Assembly (NCBI GenBank): GCA_002352425.1
Contig: DEIK01000015.1
Coordinates: forward strand, 1 to 50,197
DNA: 50,197 nt
Direction: 5' to 3'
From: Rhodobacteraceae bacterium UBA2776
GTDB taxonomy: Bacteria > Pseudomonadota > Alphaproteobacteria > Rhodobacterales > Rhodobacteraceae
The translations under genes were made by a program, and so were the position numbers. Position 1 is the stretch's first letter. Each line of letters opens with the position of its first letter. Positions 17,037-25,411 of the stretch are shown one piece after another. The notes under the pieces were generated by a model. It was given only the letters and a program-made list of their open reading frames with translations, was not told the origin of the DNA and did not search any database.

Positions 17037-17495
17037 CTACTGCGAATCGTCTTCCAGATGTAGCTTCATATCCATCAAAACATGTTGCAACGCCAAGGTT
17101 TCGCTCAACAGTCGTTTGGCCTCGTTGATGGTGATAATGCCGTCCTCAATGGACTGGCTGTATTCCGTCATCAGCATGGCAAACCGCTGTGACAACGCAA
17201 TCACATCCGCATTGACGCCACCCCCGGTTTGGGCATTGCGATTCTCCTGATGAAAACTGATCGTCACCCCTGCTAAATCTGCCAAAGCAGAGGTAACATG
17301 CGGATATTTCGCTTCTTTTTCCAACGCGGCGGCTGCGTCAAGTGGCATGAACCGATCGGCGTGCTCATCCGCGTGCGAATAATATCGCCCCAGCGTGGCT
17401 TTGGATTTGCCCGTCAACTCGCAGGCCGGCTCGATGCCGACATCCTTGACCAGGGCTTCGGTGTGTTTCTTTAGATAGGTTTTCACATCAACCAT
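17037..17495 (-). CDS. phage CII-like helix-turn-helix protein
   Basis: A 152-residue protein. Residues about 18-60 (PACELTGKSKATLGRYYSHA, then MPLDAAAALEKEAKYPHVTS) look like the DNA-binding region of the phage regulatory CII family; the C-terminal half (ADVIALSQRFAMLMTEYSQS and on) is helical and may oligomerise. AAGGA precedes the ATG. A GGGGCAG / CTGCCCC inverted repeat (17511-17548) lies directly upstream and could be its operator. I recall related chromosomal proteins in Rhodobacteraceae without a prophage; no phage gene is visible here. Moderately sure of the family. Confidence 0.65.
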   Translation of the reverse strand: MVDVKTYLKKHTEALVKDVGIEPACELTGKSKATLGRYYSHADEHADRFMPLDAAAALEKEAKYPHVTSALADLAGVTISFHQENRNAQTGGGVNADVIALSQRFAMLMTEYSQSIEDGIITINEAKRLLSETLALQHVLMDMKLHLEDDSQ

Positions 17496-17640
17496 TTAAC
17501 AATCCTTATTGGGGCAGCCGCCAAAATTAGGGGGAAATACCCTGCCCCTTTCCCATTAATCATTTTGCACAGCTTTGTCATAACTAAATCATATCCCGTG
17601 TTTTGGGATTGTAGCGAGTAACTGGCGCACCCAGCGTTGG

Positions 17641-17832
17641 TTAGGGTGGGGGTTCATCGTGCTTCTGTTGCGTGGGAATAATAGGGCCAGAGAAATCTGG
17701 CAGCCGCGCGATGGCCCTTTTTAGTTCGTAATAGTATTCGAGGTCCGGATCATCCCCAGGCATTTTGCCAGGTCCGGGCCTCACTTTATATGGACCTGTT
17801 AAGCGCCTAAAACAACAGACGCAAAATTGCAC
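17641..17832 (-). CDS. doubtful 63-codon ORF inside an inverted-repeat segment
   Basis: A GTG-started frame (MQFCVCCFRRLTGPYK to HDEPPP) fills the space between two 13-base inverted repeats and runs into the left one. It has no clear ribosome-binding site and no recognisable domain. It contains the two cysteines C4 and C6-C7 and is otherwise proline-rich. It may be part of a small repeated element and not a gene. Confidence 0.22.
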   Translation of the reverse strand: MQFCVCCFRRLTGPYKVRPGPGKMPGDDPDLEYYYELKRAIARLPDFSGPIIPTQQKHDEPPP

Positions 17833-17853
17833 CTCACGGAATGAACCCCCACC
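17645..17853. repeat. inverted-repeat-bounded segment, possible MITE
   Basis: GGTGGGGGTTCAT at 17645-17657 is matched exactly in reverse by ATGAACCCCCACC at 17841-17853; just inside, CGTG and CACG extend the symmetry with a two-base offset. TTA occurs beside both ends (17641-17643 and 17854-17856), which could be a target duplication, with one extra base on the left. The whole is 209 bases with no transposase, a size usual for miniature elements. A fortuitous match cannot be excluded. Confidence 0.4.
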
Positions 17854-17920
17854 TTATCGCTGCAAAATTTCGCCGTATCTGGGCTTGCACACCGATACAA
17901 GTGCGGGCAAATAAGCTGTT

Positions 17921-18505
17921 ATGGCAAAGCTCTATTTTCACTACTCTACAATGAACGCAGGAAAATCTACGATTTTGCTGCAAGCCTCGTACAATTATCG
18001 CGAGCGCGGCATGGACACCTATCTGATGACGGCGCGGTTGGACAATCGGGCCGGCGCAGCGCGGATCGCCTCGCGCATTGGTATTGATGATGATGCTGAC
18101 ACCTTCGAGGCCGATGAGGATCTGTTTGCCAAGATCGAGGCACGGCTTGCGGCAGGGCCATGCGCTTGTGTCTTTATTGACGAAGCGCAGTTCTTGCAAA
18201 AGTCGCAGGTTTGGCAGTTGGCCCGCGCGGTCGATGATTTGGGCGTGCCGATAATGTGTTACGGGCTGCGCGTTGATTTTCAGGGCGAGCTGTTTCCCGG
18301 ATCGGCCGCACTGTTGGCTTTGGCCGATGAAATGCGCGAGGCCCGCACTATTTGCCATTGCGGTAAAAAGGCCACGATGGTGGTGCGTCAGGATGATACC
18401 GGGAAGGTACTGATGGACGGCGATCAGGTTCAGATCGGTGGCAATGAAAGCTATGTATCGCTGTGTCGCAAACACTGGCGCGAGGCCACGGGTCAGCAGA
18501 AATAA
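17921..18505 (+). CDS. tdk: thymidine kinase (type II)
   Basis: A 194-residue thymidine kinase that phosphorylates thymidine in the salvage route to dTMP. The P-loop STMNAGKST (residues 9-17) is followed by ILLQASYNYRERG, the Walker B-like CVFIDEAQFL, and a zinc ribbon with cysteines in TICHCGKKATMV and SLCRKHW. The length and order match the human TK1/E. coli Tdk type. The upstream ribosome site is weak (AATAAG). The gene stands alone between a possible mobile segment and a convergent operon. Confidence 0.95.
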   Translation: MAKLYFHYSTMNAGKSTILLQASYNYRERGMDTYLMTARLDNRAGAARIASRIGIDDDADTFEADEDLFAKIEARLAAGPCACVFIDEAQFLQKSQVWQLARAVDDLGVPIMCYGLRVDFQGELFPGSAALLALADEMREARTICHCGKKATMVVRQDDTGKVLMDGDQVQIGGNESYVSLCRKHWREATGQQK

Positions 18506-18557
18506 ATGACCCTCACCTTACGGCTTTTTCATTGCAAAGAGGGCGACAAGCAGCGCG

Positions 18558-19514
18558 TCATACCCGGTTTGGCACCGCATCCCCACTGAAAAACGCCCGC
18601 AGATTTTCAACCGCAATCATCCCCATATTGGTGCGGACTTCTTCGGCGTTGGTTCCCAGATGTGGCAACAACGCGACGTTGTCCAGCGCCCGCAAAGCTT
18701 CTGGCACATACGGTTCTTGCTCATACACATCCAACCCCGCACCAGCAATTTGGCCTGATGTCAACGCAGCAATCAGCGCGGCCTCGTCCACAACATCGCC
18801 GCGCGAAATATTCACCAAATAGGCATGCGGTTGCATCGCACTCAGCGCTGCGGCGTCAATCATATGGTGCGTCTCGGGACTGCCGGGCACCGCGCAAACG
18901 ACGACATCCGCCTCTGCCATCACCTCAGCCAGTGATCCCAACTGCCGCGCTGGCACCCCGACTTCGGCCACATGCGAGCGATTGTGAAACACAACGCTCA
19001 TCCCGAACCCGGCCTGACAGCGTCGCGCAATCGCTTTACCGATCCGCCCCATGCCGACGATCCCAACTGTTTTCCCGCCAATGTGCATCCCCAGCATTTG
19101 CACCGGATGCCACCCTGTCCATTCCCCGCTGCGTACCAGTCGTTCACCTTCGCCCGCGCGGCGCACCGCCATCAATATCAGTGTCATCGCGATATCCGCC
19201 GTCGCATCCGTCACGGCCCCCGGCGTGTTGGTCACGGTGATGCCCTTGGCCAACGCCGCACCCGTGTCGATGTGATTGTAACCAACCCCAAAGTTCGCCA
19301 AAACCTTGCACCGCGGCGCATCAACGCGCCCGATCGCCGCGGCGGTGAAGCCGTCTCCCAACGTTGGCAATATCGCGTCGTAAGCCGACAGCGCCACTGT
19401 CGCTTCGTCCTCGGACATCGGCTGTGTTGTGGGGCGCAAGGTCACTTCAAATTCGGAATTCAAAGCCTCCATCACTGTGGCAGGCAGTGCTCGCGAAACC
19501 AGCAAGTTCATCAT
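18558..19514 (-). CDS. D-isomer-specific 2-hydroxyacid dehydrogenase
   Basis: A 318-residue NAD(P)-dependent dehydrogenase resembling glyoxylate/hydroxypyruvate reductases. The nucleotide fold has GIVGMGRIGKAIARR; the catalytic triad is visible as R in NISRGDVVDEAAL, E in DVYEQEPYVPEAL and H in LLPHLGTNAEEV. LANFGVGYNHIDTGAA marks the substrate loop. The start is the ATG at 19514, whose A is also the last base of the csaA TGA stop, so translation is probably coupled. It is the last gene of the ybjN-proC-csaA operon. The true substrate is not determined. Confidence 0.9.
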   Translation of the reverse strand: MMNLLVSRALPATVMEALNSEFEVTLRPTTQPMSEDEATVALSAYDAILPTLGDGFTAAAIGRVDAPRCKVLANFGVGYNHIDTGAALAKGITVTNTPGAVTDATADIAMTLILMAVRRAGEGERLVRSGEWTGWHPVQMLGMHIGGKTVGIVGMGRIGKAIARRCQAGFGMSVVFHNRSHVAEVGVPARQLGSLAEVMAEADVVVCAVPGSPETHHMIDAAALSAMQPHAYLVNISRGDVVDEAALIAALTSGQIAGAGLDVYEQEPYVPEALRALDNVALLPHLGTNAEEVRTNMGMIAVENLRAFFSGDAVPNRV

Positions 19515-19855
19515 CAATGCATCCTTTCACCCAGCGGCACATCCTTGTCGGGGGTCAGCAACACAATGCCACCCTCGGCATCGGAAACCCCCAGAACCAG
19601 CACCTCTGACATGAACTTGCCGATCTGGCGTGGCGGGAAATTGACCACCGCCATCACCCGCTTCCCGACCAGTGCCTCCGGCGTGTAATGCGCCGTTATT
19701 TGGGCCGAGCTGCGCTTCTCGCCCAGTTCTCCTCCAAAATCCACCCACAGCTTGATCGCGGGTTTACGCGCCTCTGGATAGGGTTCGGCCCGCACCACTT
19801 CGCCGACCCGAACGTCAACCTTCAAAAATTCATCAAACGTCAGATCATTGCTCAC
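19514..19855 (-). CDS. csaA: CsaA-like tRNA-binding domain protein
   Basis: A 113-residue stand-alone OB-fold of the EMAP II/CsaA type: FDEFLKVDVRVGEVVRAEPY and PARKPAIKLWVDFGGELG-like segments, then KRVMAVVNFPPRQIGKFMSE and VLVLGVSDAEGGIVLLTPDK. CsaA was described as a secretion-linked chaperone in Bacillus; the fold binds tRNA, and the physiological role in alphaproteobacteria is unclear. Start and stop overlap both neighbours (ATGA with proC at 19852-19855; one base with the dehydrogenase), indicating tight coupling. Confidence 0.88.
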   Translation of the reverse strand: MSNDLTFDEFLKVDVRVGEVVRAEPYPEARKPAIKLWVDFGGELGEKRSSAQITAHYTPEALVGKRVMAVVNFPPRQIGKFMSEVLVLGVSDAEGGIVLLTPDKDVPLGERMH

Positions 19856-20673
19856 TTGGACAACTCCCGCGACCGATCAGCCGAGGCTGCGACGGCCTTC
19901 ACCATCAACGGTGTCAATCCCGCATCCGCGTCCATCAACACTTCCAGCGCCGCTGCCGTGGTGCCTTGTGGGCTGGTAACATTGACACGCAATTGCGCCG
20001 GATCGTCATCGGCCATCTCGGCCAATTGCCCAGCGCCCCCAACTGTCGCCTTGGCCAATTTCATCGCCAACTCAGGTGCTAAACCCTGCGCGACACCCGC
20101 AGCCGCCATCGCCTCGATCATCAAAAACACATATGCAGGTCCGGACCCCGAAACCCCCGTGACCGCATCAATCTGTGCCTCATGATCCAACTGCACCGTC
20201 TGCCCAACGGCCTGCAATAACGTCTCGGCCAAGGCCACCTCTGCCTTGCCCGTGTTGTCATTGCCGATTAACGCCGTGATGCCGCGCAAAACGGCGGCTG
20301 GTGTGTTCGGCATCGCCCGAACCACAGGCGTGTCCGCACCCAAAGTGGTTTCGTAAAACGACATCGGCGTGCCTGCGGCCACCGATATGAACAAGGTCGA
20401 TCCATTGCCTAGTGGCGTCAATGTCGGCAAGGCCTGCGCCATCATCTGCGGCTTGACTGCCACCAACACAATTGCCGGTGCGGCGGGCAAGTCTGTGTTC
20501 AAATGCAACCCATCGGCCACCAACCCTAGCACCCAATCACTGGGATTCGGGTCTATGATCCACACTGACGTGACGGGCATGCCGTTGCCCAACCACCCCT
20601 GCAACATGGCTGATCCCATCTTGCCGCAGCCCAGCAAAACCAAACCGCGTTCATATACGTCATTCATATTCAT
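19852..20673 (-). CDS. proC: pyrroline-5-carboxylate reductase
   Basis: A 273-residue protein that reduces pyrroline-5-carboxylate to proline, the last step of proline synthesis. The dinucleotide site is VLLGCGKMGSAMLQGW near the N terminus; ALPTLTPLGNGSTLFISVAA and MPNTPAAVLRGITAL follow, and the diagnostic DAVTGVSGSGPAYVF lies near residue 165. Starts at 20673 or 20667 are both possible (MNMN). It follows ybjN by 36 bases and overlaps csaA by four, so the four genes form one operon. Confidence 0.95.
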   Translation of the reverse strand: MNMNDVYERGLVLLGCGKMGSAMLQGWLGNGMPVTSVWIIDPNPSDWVLGLVADGLHLNTDLPAAPAIVLVAVKPQMMAQALPTLTPLGNGSTLFISVAAGTPMSFYETTLGADTPVVRAMPNTPAAVLRGITALIGNDNTGKAEVALAETLLQAVGQTVQLDHEAQIDAVTGVSGSGPAYVFLMIEAMAAAGVAQGLAPELAMKLAKATVGGAGQLAEMADDDPAQLRVNVTSPQGTTAAALEVLMDADAGLTPLMVKAVAASADRSRELSK

Positions 20674-20709
20674 ATGATTTGCCGCTCCCCAAGTAAATTC
20701 AGGGTAAGG

Positions 20710-21213
20710 TTATGCGCGACCGTAAGCCTCTGCAATGGCAACCTGCATAGCTTGCTCAACCGGCTGATCACCATAGACCACCAATTGAAACGCTGGGTAA
20801 TACCGCTCTGCCGAACTGATCGCCGCCTCGATCAAGGTCGAAATTTGCTCCGGCCCTGCCACTTGGCCACCCGACAAAACCAACCCGTAGCGATAGACCA
20901 TCAAGCGTTGCTCGTTCCAATATGTGAAGGCCCCCGCCCAGCAGCGATCATTCACCGAATTCAGTGCCTCATACAAATCCGGAAGCTTCTCGTTCGGTGG
21001 CTCCATCTCGAAGGTACAGATCAAACGCAGGGTCTCGTCCTGTTCGGACCACGCCAAAGTGATCGAATAGGTCCGCCACTGCCCCTCAACCGCCATCGCG
21101 ATCTGGTCATCCGCAACACGGTCAAAGTCCCATGCGTGATGCTCGGCCAATGTTTCGACAATGTCGATTGGATGCAGCTCATCCGCGTCCATAAACTGTT
21201 CGGATAATGACAT
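20710..21213 (-). CDS. YbjN domain protein
   Basis: A 167-residue acidic, soluble protein of the YbjN family (type III secretion chaperone-like fold). Recognised from RTYSITLAWSEQDETLRLIC and the late GGQVAGPEQISTLIEAAISS-type segment, with FQLVVYGD near the end. Enterobacterial YbjN affects motility and stress responses, but the biochemical role is unknown. AGAAGGTC precedes the ATG. It heads the operon with proC, an order I recall as common in Rhodobacteraceae. Confidence 0.85.
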   Translation of the reverse strand: MSLSEQFMDADELHPIDIVETLAEHHAWDFDRVADDQIAMAVEGQWRTYSITLAWSEQDETLRLICTFEMEPPNEKLPDLYEALNSVNDRCWAGAFTYWNEQRLMVYRYGLVLSGGQVAGPEQISTLIEAAISSAERYYPAFQLVVYGDQPVEQAMQVAIAEAYGRA

Positions 21214-21583
21214 ATGCCTGACCTTCTACTGCTATGGCCCATTTGCGAAAATAACCCGCAATACTTAGACCTCTCTACCAGAGTCAGTGGATGTTACCGC
21301 CGCTCTTACCACATATGGTGGTGTATGGGGCGGAATCTGTAAAGAATTATATTCATCTTATCCCCAGATATTTTGCGCGCTCATCATTTGAACGCCGGGC
21401 GCACCCCTGCCCCAAGCAAAAGCCCTTCTTGTTTCCAATTGCATAAATTTCCCGGTCTGGGGCGCCATCTGGTCGCCTATGCGACTGTGGTAAAATTAAA
21501 ATTGCCACCCATACGCCATCGCCTCCCCCTTCAGGGGGACTGAGGGGGTTTTACCAACCAAAAAGCGCGTTAGCACCTTAATT
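21214..21583. other. 370-bp intergenic stretch with G/C hairpins
   Basis: No gene seen. The left part should hold the ybjN promoter. The right part has CCCCC-TTCA-GGGGG (21525-21538) with a second GGGGG at 21544, all enclosed by GGTAAAA (21489-21495) and TTTTACC (21549-21555). On the plus strand it ends in TTTT; there is no plus-strand gene to terminate, so it may serve as a barrier between ubiK and ybjN transcripts. Its T-poor minus side makes a classic ubiK terminator unlikely. Confidence 0.4.
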
Positions 21584-21865
21584 TTAGGGTTTCTTAGCGC
21601 GGCTCGCAGGCTTTTTCTTAGGCGCCGCCTTAACTTCCAGCGCCTCCAGCCGTGCCTTTAGGGCTTCATTTTCTTCGCGCGCCTTTTGCGCCATCGCTCG
21701 CACCGCATCAAACTCTTCGCGTGATACGAAATCGCGATCCGCCATCCAGCGATCAACCCAACTCTTCATCGCCGTATTGGCCTCATCCTTGGCACCTTGG
21801 GCCACGCCCATCGCGTTGGTGAAGACACTTGAAAGATCATCGAGTACTTTATTACGGGTTTGCAT
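21584..21865 (-). CDS. ubiK: UbiK-like accessory factor (BMFP family)
   Basis: A 93-residue protein with the membrane-fusogenic BMFP fold: an amphipathic N-terminal helix (LDDLSSVFTNAMGVAQGAKD), FVSREEFDAVRAMAQKAREE, and a coiled coil (ENEALKARLEALE) before a Lys/Ala-rich tail. E. coli UbiK binds lipids and helps assemble the ubiquinone-synthesis complex; the alphaproteobacterial homologue is presumed similar. The start at 21865 has GGAG six bases upstream; an ATG five codons earlier is less likely. It is divergent from lgt. Confidence 0.85.
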   Translation of the reverse strand: MQTRNKVLDDLSSVFTNAMGVAQGAKDEANTAMKSWVDRWMADRDFVSREEFDAVRAMAQKAREENEALKARLEALEVKAAPKKKPASRAKKP

Positions 21866-21961
21866 GCGGGACTCCTGCATTTTCTGTTAGTGCCTATATG
21901 GGGTGCAGCGACACGAATCTCAAGGTTGACTTTGCCCTGACATGAAAGGCACTTACCGAAT

Positions 21962-22846
21962 ATGCAGTACGTTATTCCCTTCCCCGGTTTTGGCAACGAA
22001 ATTTTCAGCCTTGATATAGGCACCTTTTCCTTTGCGCTGCGTTGGTACGCGCTGGCCTATATCGTTGGCATCATCATCGGCTATCGCATCGTTTTGCGTG
22101 CCGTGCGCACCCCGCGCTTGTGGCCAAATGAGGTTGCCCCCACCAGCCCCGAACTGATTGAAGCCTTCCTTACATGGTCCATTCTTGGCATCATCCTTGG
22201 GGGACGCCTTGGCTTTGTACTATTTTACGATCTCAACAGGTATCTGCAAAATCCTGTTGAAATCCTGCAAGTCTGGAATGGTGGCATGTCATTTCACGGC
22301 GGCTTTTGGGGCGTGGTCGTCGTTGGTTTGATATTTTGCAAAAACCACGGCATCAAAATGCTGCCCTTTGGCGACCTGATGGCAATGGCCGCTCCGACGG
22401 GCTTGTTTCTGGGGCGCTTGGCCAATTTCAACAGCGCCGAGCTTTGGGGCCGTCCTTCTACCCTGCCCTGGGCTGTGATTTTCCCCGGAACCGCCGCACA
22501 GGACTGCGCCAACATCGCTGACATCTGCGCTCGCCACCCCTCGCAAATCTACGAAGCATTGCTTGAGGGGCTGATCCTCGGCGCGCTGATCCTTTATCTG
22601 GCATGGCGACGCGATTGGTTGAAAAAACCGGGCCAGTTGATGGGCCTGTTCATCGCGGGATACGGCATCTCAAGATTTATTGTCGAACTGTTTCGCCAAG
22701 CCGATGCGCAATTCATCACCGCGACCAACCCAATGGGCTATGTCATGCAATTTGGTGACTTCGGCCTGACCAAGGGCCAGCAACTGTCGATCCCGATGAT
22801 CCTGATCGGCTTAGCCTTCATTTTCAACGCACGGCGGCGCACATGA
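21962..22846 (+). CDS. lgt: prolipoprotein diacylglyceryl transferase
   Basis: A 294-residue inner-membrane enzyme that moves a diacylglyceryl group from phosphatidylglycerol to the lipobox cysteine of prolipoproteins. The hallmark MSFHGGFWGV, the Lgt signature GLFLGRLANFNSAELWGRPS and RHPSQIYEALLEGL are all present, with about seven membrane helices. It leads a three-gene run with ATGA overlaps into midA and pgeF, so the three are likely made together. Confidence 0.97.
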   Translation: MQYVIPFPGFGNEIFSLDIGTFSFALRWYALAYIVGIIIGYRIVLRAVRTPRLWPNEVAPTSPELIEAFLTWSILGIILGGRLGFVLFYDLNRYLQNPVEILQVWNGGMSFHGGFWGVVVVGLIFCKNHGIKMLPFGDLMAMAAPTGLFLGRLANFNSAELWGRPSTLPWAVIFPGTAAQDCANIADICARHPSQIYEALLEGLILGALILYLAWRRDWLKKPGQLMGLFIAGYGISRFIVELFRQADAQFITATNPMGYVMQFGDFGLTKGQQLSIPMILIGLAFIFNARRRT

Positions 22847-23910
22847 CTGAACTTGCCAAATTGATGATTGAACATATCGATAAAACCGGCCCCATCACGC
22901 TGGCCGAATACATGGGCGAATGCCTGCTGCACCCGAAGTTCGGCTATTACTCCACCCGCGATCCGTTCGGCACCGAGGGTGATTTCACCACCGCCCCCGA
23001 GATCAGCCAGATGTTTGGCGAATTGCTCGGCCTGTGTTTGGCTCAGACATGGTTGGAACAAGGCTCCCCCGAGGTCTTTGTCCTTGCCGAACTCGGCCCA
23101 GGCCGCGGCACCTTGATGGCGGACGTTTTGCGCGCCACCAAAGGCGTTCCTAATTTCCACGCCGCCGCCCGGATCACTTTGGTCGAGGCCTCCCCCGCCC
23201 TGAAAAAAATCCAAGCCGAAACCCTGAACGACTATGACGTTACATGGGTCGGCAATGTCGAGGAAATCCCTGACGCGCCACTGTTTCTGCTGGCCAACGA
23301 ATTTTTTGATGCCCTGCCGATCCACCAATACATTCTGGACGATGACGGCTGGCGCGAACGCCTTGTCGGGGTCGCCGATGGTGAACTGGCCTTTGGCGCA
23401 TCCGCCGCCGCCGATTTGCCGCCACTGGCGAATCGCCGCAAAGATTGTCGCAATGGCGATCTGGTTGAGGTCTGCGCGCCCGCCACTGCCATTGCCGCGC
23501 AAATCGCCGCCCGTATCGGTGCCCGTGGCGGGGCGGCGATCATCATCGACTATGGTGATTGGCGTTCTTTGGGTGACACCCTGCAAGCCCTGCGCAACCA
23601 CGAATTCGACACCCCGCTGGCCCACCCCGGCCAAGCCGACATCACAGCACATGTGGATTTTGAAGCTCTCGCCGTTGCTGCTGTCAGCCACACCCCCGTT
23701 AGCAAAATGATCGCGCAGGGCGAACTACTGCAACGGCTGGGTATTGATCAACGCGCCGAGGCCTTGGCCCAAGGGTTAGAGGGTGTTAGTCTCGAAAACC
23801 ACCTCAGCGCGCACCGTCGCTTGATTGATCCCACCGAAATGGGCACACTGTTCAAAGCAATTGCGTTTTATCCAAACGGGTCCACACCACCGCCGGGGTT
23901 CAGCCAATGA
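22843..23910 (+). CDS. MidA/NDUFAF7-family SAM-dependent methyltransferase (DUF185)
   Basis: A 355-residue class I methyltransferase. GDFTTAPEISQMFGELLGLC and VLAELGPGRGTLMADVLRA (SAM motif) are the family hallmarks, followed by LLANEFFDALPIHQYI. The mitochondrial homologue NDUFAF7 symmetrically dimethylates an arginine of complex I subunit NDUFS2; a role on NuoD is therefore plausible here but inferred. It overlaps lgt (ATGA at 22843) and pgeF (ATGA at 23907). Confidence 0.92.
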   Translation: MTELAKLMIEHIDKTGPITLAEYMGECLLHPKFGYYSTRDPFGTEGDFTTAPEISQMFGELLGLCLAQTWLEQGSPEVFVLAELGPGRGTLMADVLRATKGVPNFHAAARITLVEASPALKKIQAETLNDYDVTWVGNVEEIPDAPLFLLANEFFDALPIHQYILDDDGWRERLVGVADGELAFGASAAADLPPLANRRKDCRNGDLVEVCAPATAIAAQIAARIGARGGAAIIIDYGDWRSLGDTLQALRNHEFDTPLAHPGQADITAHVDFEALAVAAVSHTPVSKMIAQGELLQRLGIDQRAEALAQGLEGVSLENHLSAHRRLIDPTEMGTLFKAIAFYPNGSTPPPGFSQ

Positions 23911-24665
23911 CCTTAGAAATCCTAACCGCCGACAGTCTAGCCGATCAGCGGCATGGATTTTTCACCCGCAAAGGCGGTGCGTCCAGTGGCATTTTTCAGG
24001 GGTTGAACTGTGGCTTTGGCTCAACCGATCAAACCGAGGCCGTCACCCTGAACCGTACCCGTGTGGCGCAGGCCATGGGCGTTGATCTGGCGCAACTTGC
24101 CTCGGTGCATCAATATCATTCACCCGTTGTTTTGACCGTCACTGGCCCACTTGGCCCTGATCGTCCCAAAGCCGACGCCATGGTCAGCAACACGCCTGAC
24201 ACGGCGCTCGGCATTCTCACGGCCGATTGCGCACCGGTTTTATTTGCCGATGTTGAGGCTGGCGTCGTTGGGGCGGCGCATGCGGGTTGGCAAGGTGCGC
24301 TTGGTGGCGTGCTTGAGGCCACCTTGGATGCCATGGAGGTGCTTGGGGCTAAGCGTGCCAACACCACCGCTGTGATCGGGCCCTGCATTAGCCAATCCGC
24401 TTATGAGGTCGGGCCCGAGTTCATGGACAGCTTCATGGATGATGACCCCGACAACAGCCGCTTCTTTGCGGGCGGCGTTGGAGACCGGGTTCAGTTCGAC
24501 CTTCCGTCATATGGGTTGCACCGCCTGCGTCGCGCCAATGTCGGCAGTGCTGAATGGATTCGCCACTGTACCTATAGTGACGCCGCGCGGTTCTATTCCT
24601 ATCGTCGCTGTGTGCATAATAAAGAAGCCGACTACGGGCGGCTAATTTCGGTGATCCGAACTTAG
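23907..24665 (+). CDS. pgeF: peptidoglycan editing factor PgeF (laccase-domain, YfiH-like)
   Basis: A 252-residue protein of the multicopper polyphenol oxidase/YfiH fold. The metal-binding signature is clear: GILTADCAPVLFAD, GAAHAGWQGALGG and AVIGPCISQSAYEVG. In E. coli YfiH/PgeF removes L-Ser-containing errors from peptidoglycan precursors. The N-terminal HGFFTRKGGASSGIFQGLNC is typical. It closes the lgt operon by an ATGA overlap. Confidence 0.93.
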   Translation: MTLEILTADSLADQRHGFFTRKGGASSGIFQGLNCGFGSTDQTEAVTLNRTRVAQAMGVDLAQLASVHQYHSPVVLTVTGPLGPDRPKADAMVSNTPDTALGILTADCAPVLFADVEAGVVGAAHAGWQGALGGVLEATLDAMEVLGAKRANTTAVIGPCISQSAYEVGPEFMDSFMDDDPDNSRFFAGGVGDRVQFDLPSYGLHRLRRANVGSAEWIRHCTYSDAARFYSYRRCVHNKEADYGRLISVIRT

Positions 24666-24994
24666 CCCGAATGGGCCGGCAATGTGACAGGACCTGCCCA
24701 ATTTCCGCCCATATTTTGGAAACAATCCACCCAATCGCAGATCATTAACGCGGTCTCACGCGCTAATCGTCAAGAAAACAAAGCCCTTTCGCCACCCCGC
24801 GCTTTCGCACCCTGCTCTCCTATAAAAATTCTGATTTCCTTCTAATTTTATTCAAACTTGCCATTCTAGCGCCAGAATACACCGTCATATTAGGTTTTGT
24901 CAGCAGATGTTGACGCAGGCCAACACAGAATTTCGCGACAAGCGCCAAGATCAAAAACAGCGCAGCGCACAATATGAGCAAATGGAGCAGTAAA
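24666..24994. other. 329-bp leader region before the 49-residue gene
   Basis: AT-rich compared with pgeF. A GCCC-GAAT-GGGC hairpin follows the pgeF stop but lacks a T-run. An ATG-started 28-codon frame at 24907-24993 (MLTQANTEFR...YEQMEQ) ends two bases before the next ATG and could be a leader peptide. I see no other gene. Confidence 0.4.
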
Positions 24995-25144
24995 ATGAAA
25001 AAGCAGACACGTATGATCAAGAGCATCATTGACGAAGCCGCCAAAACCGATGTGGTTATGCCTTGGACCCGTGGCGCACGTCGCACTGAATGGATCGCCA
25101 AGCGCGCCAATCAGTCTGCTTCAATAAAGGCCGCGCGCGCATAA
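24995..25144 (+). CDS. 49-residue basic conserved-looking protein
   Basis: Starts at an ATG with GGAG seven bases upstream and encodes 49 residues: MKKQTRMIKSIIDEAAKTDV, then VMPWTRGARRTEWIAKRANQ and an Ala-rich end. It is strongly basic with one likely helix; I recall near-identical short proteins (I-K-S-x-I-D-x-A ... MPW-x-RGARR) as hypotheticals in Rhodobacteraceae. A clear rho-independent terminator follows at 25188. A role in nucleic-acid or ribosome binding is a guess from charge. It is short but the start, stop and terminator are coherent. Confidence 0.7.
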   Translation: MKKQTRMIKSIIDEAAKTDVVMPWTRGARRTEWIAKRANQSASIKAARA

Positions 25145-25187
25145 TCCAAAGCTCGCCAATTACCGATCCGCTCCTTTAAAGGGGCCG

Positions 25188-25221
25188 CAGGCCACCCTCA
25201 CCGGTGGCCTGTATTGTTTTT
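25188..25221 (+). terminator. rho-independent terminator after the 49-residue gene
   Basis: A nine-pair stem CAGGCCACC / GGTGGCCTG with a six-base loop, followed by a T-rich tail (TATTGTTTTT). Confidence 0.85.
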
Positions 25222-25335
25222 AAGGCCACGAATAGAGCTTCGAATCAAATTAAGGCAGTTGGCGCTTTGATTTGGAAACAATCACGCCGCCTGCGCCACA
25301 TTGGGGGCGCCCTCGTATCCATTACACGCTATTTT

Positions 25336-25411
25336 TTGACAATAGCCGATGATTGCGATCATTTAGTCTTAACAATTCACTATGCATCTTCGGTGGGGAC
25401 CGAAGGAAGAT
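25336..25411 (+). promoter_or_regulatory. promoter-like boxes and 5' leader hairpin of the Hint gene
   Basis: TTGACA (25336) and CATTTA (25360) are 18 bases apart. Downstream, CATCTTCGGT (25385-25394) can fold on ACCG...AAGATG (25399-25412), a stem with one four-base bulge and a GGGG loop, ending before the ribosome site AAGGA at 25423. The hairpin is convincing; its regulatory meaning is not known. Confidence 0.4.

Noticed and set aside
18509..18535. Terminator after tdk (CCTTACGGCTTTTTC)
   Set aside because: The T-run is good but no adequate stem precedes it, so I did not annotate it.
22738..23691. A 317-codon minus-strand frame opposite midA
   Set aside because: Antisense shadow; the lgt-midA-pgeF overlaps leave no doubt about the plus strand.
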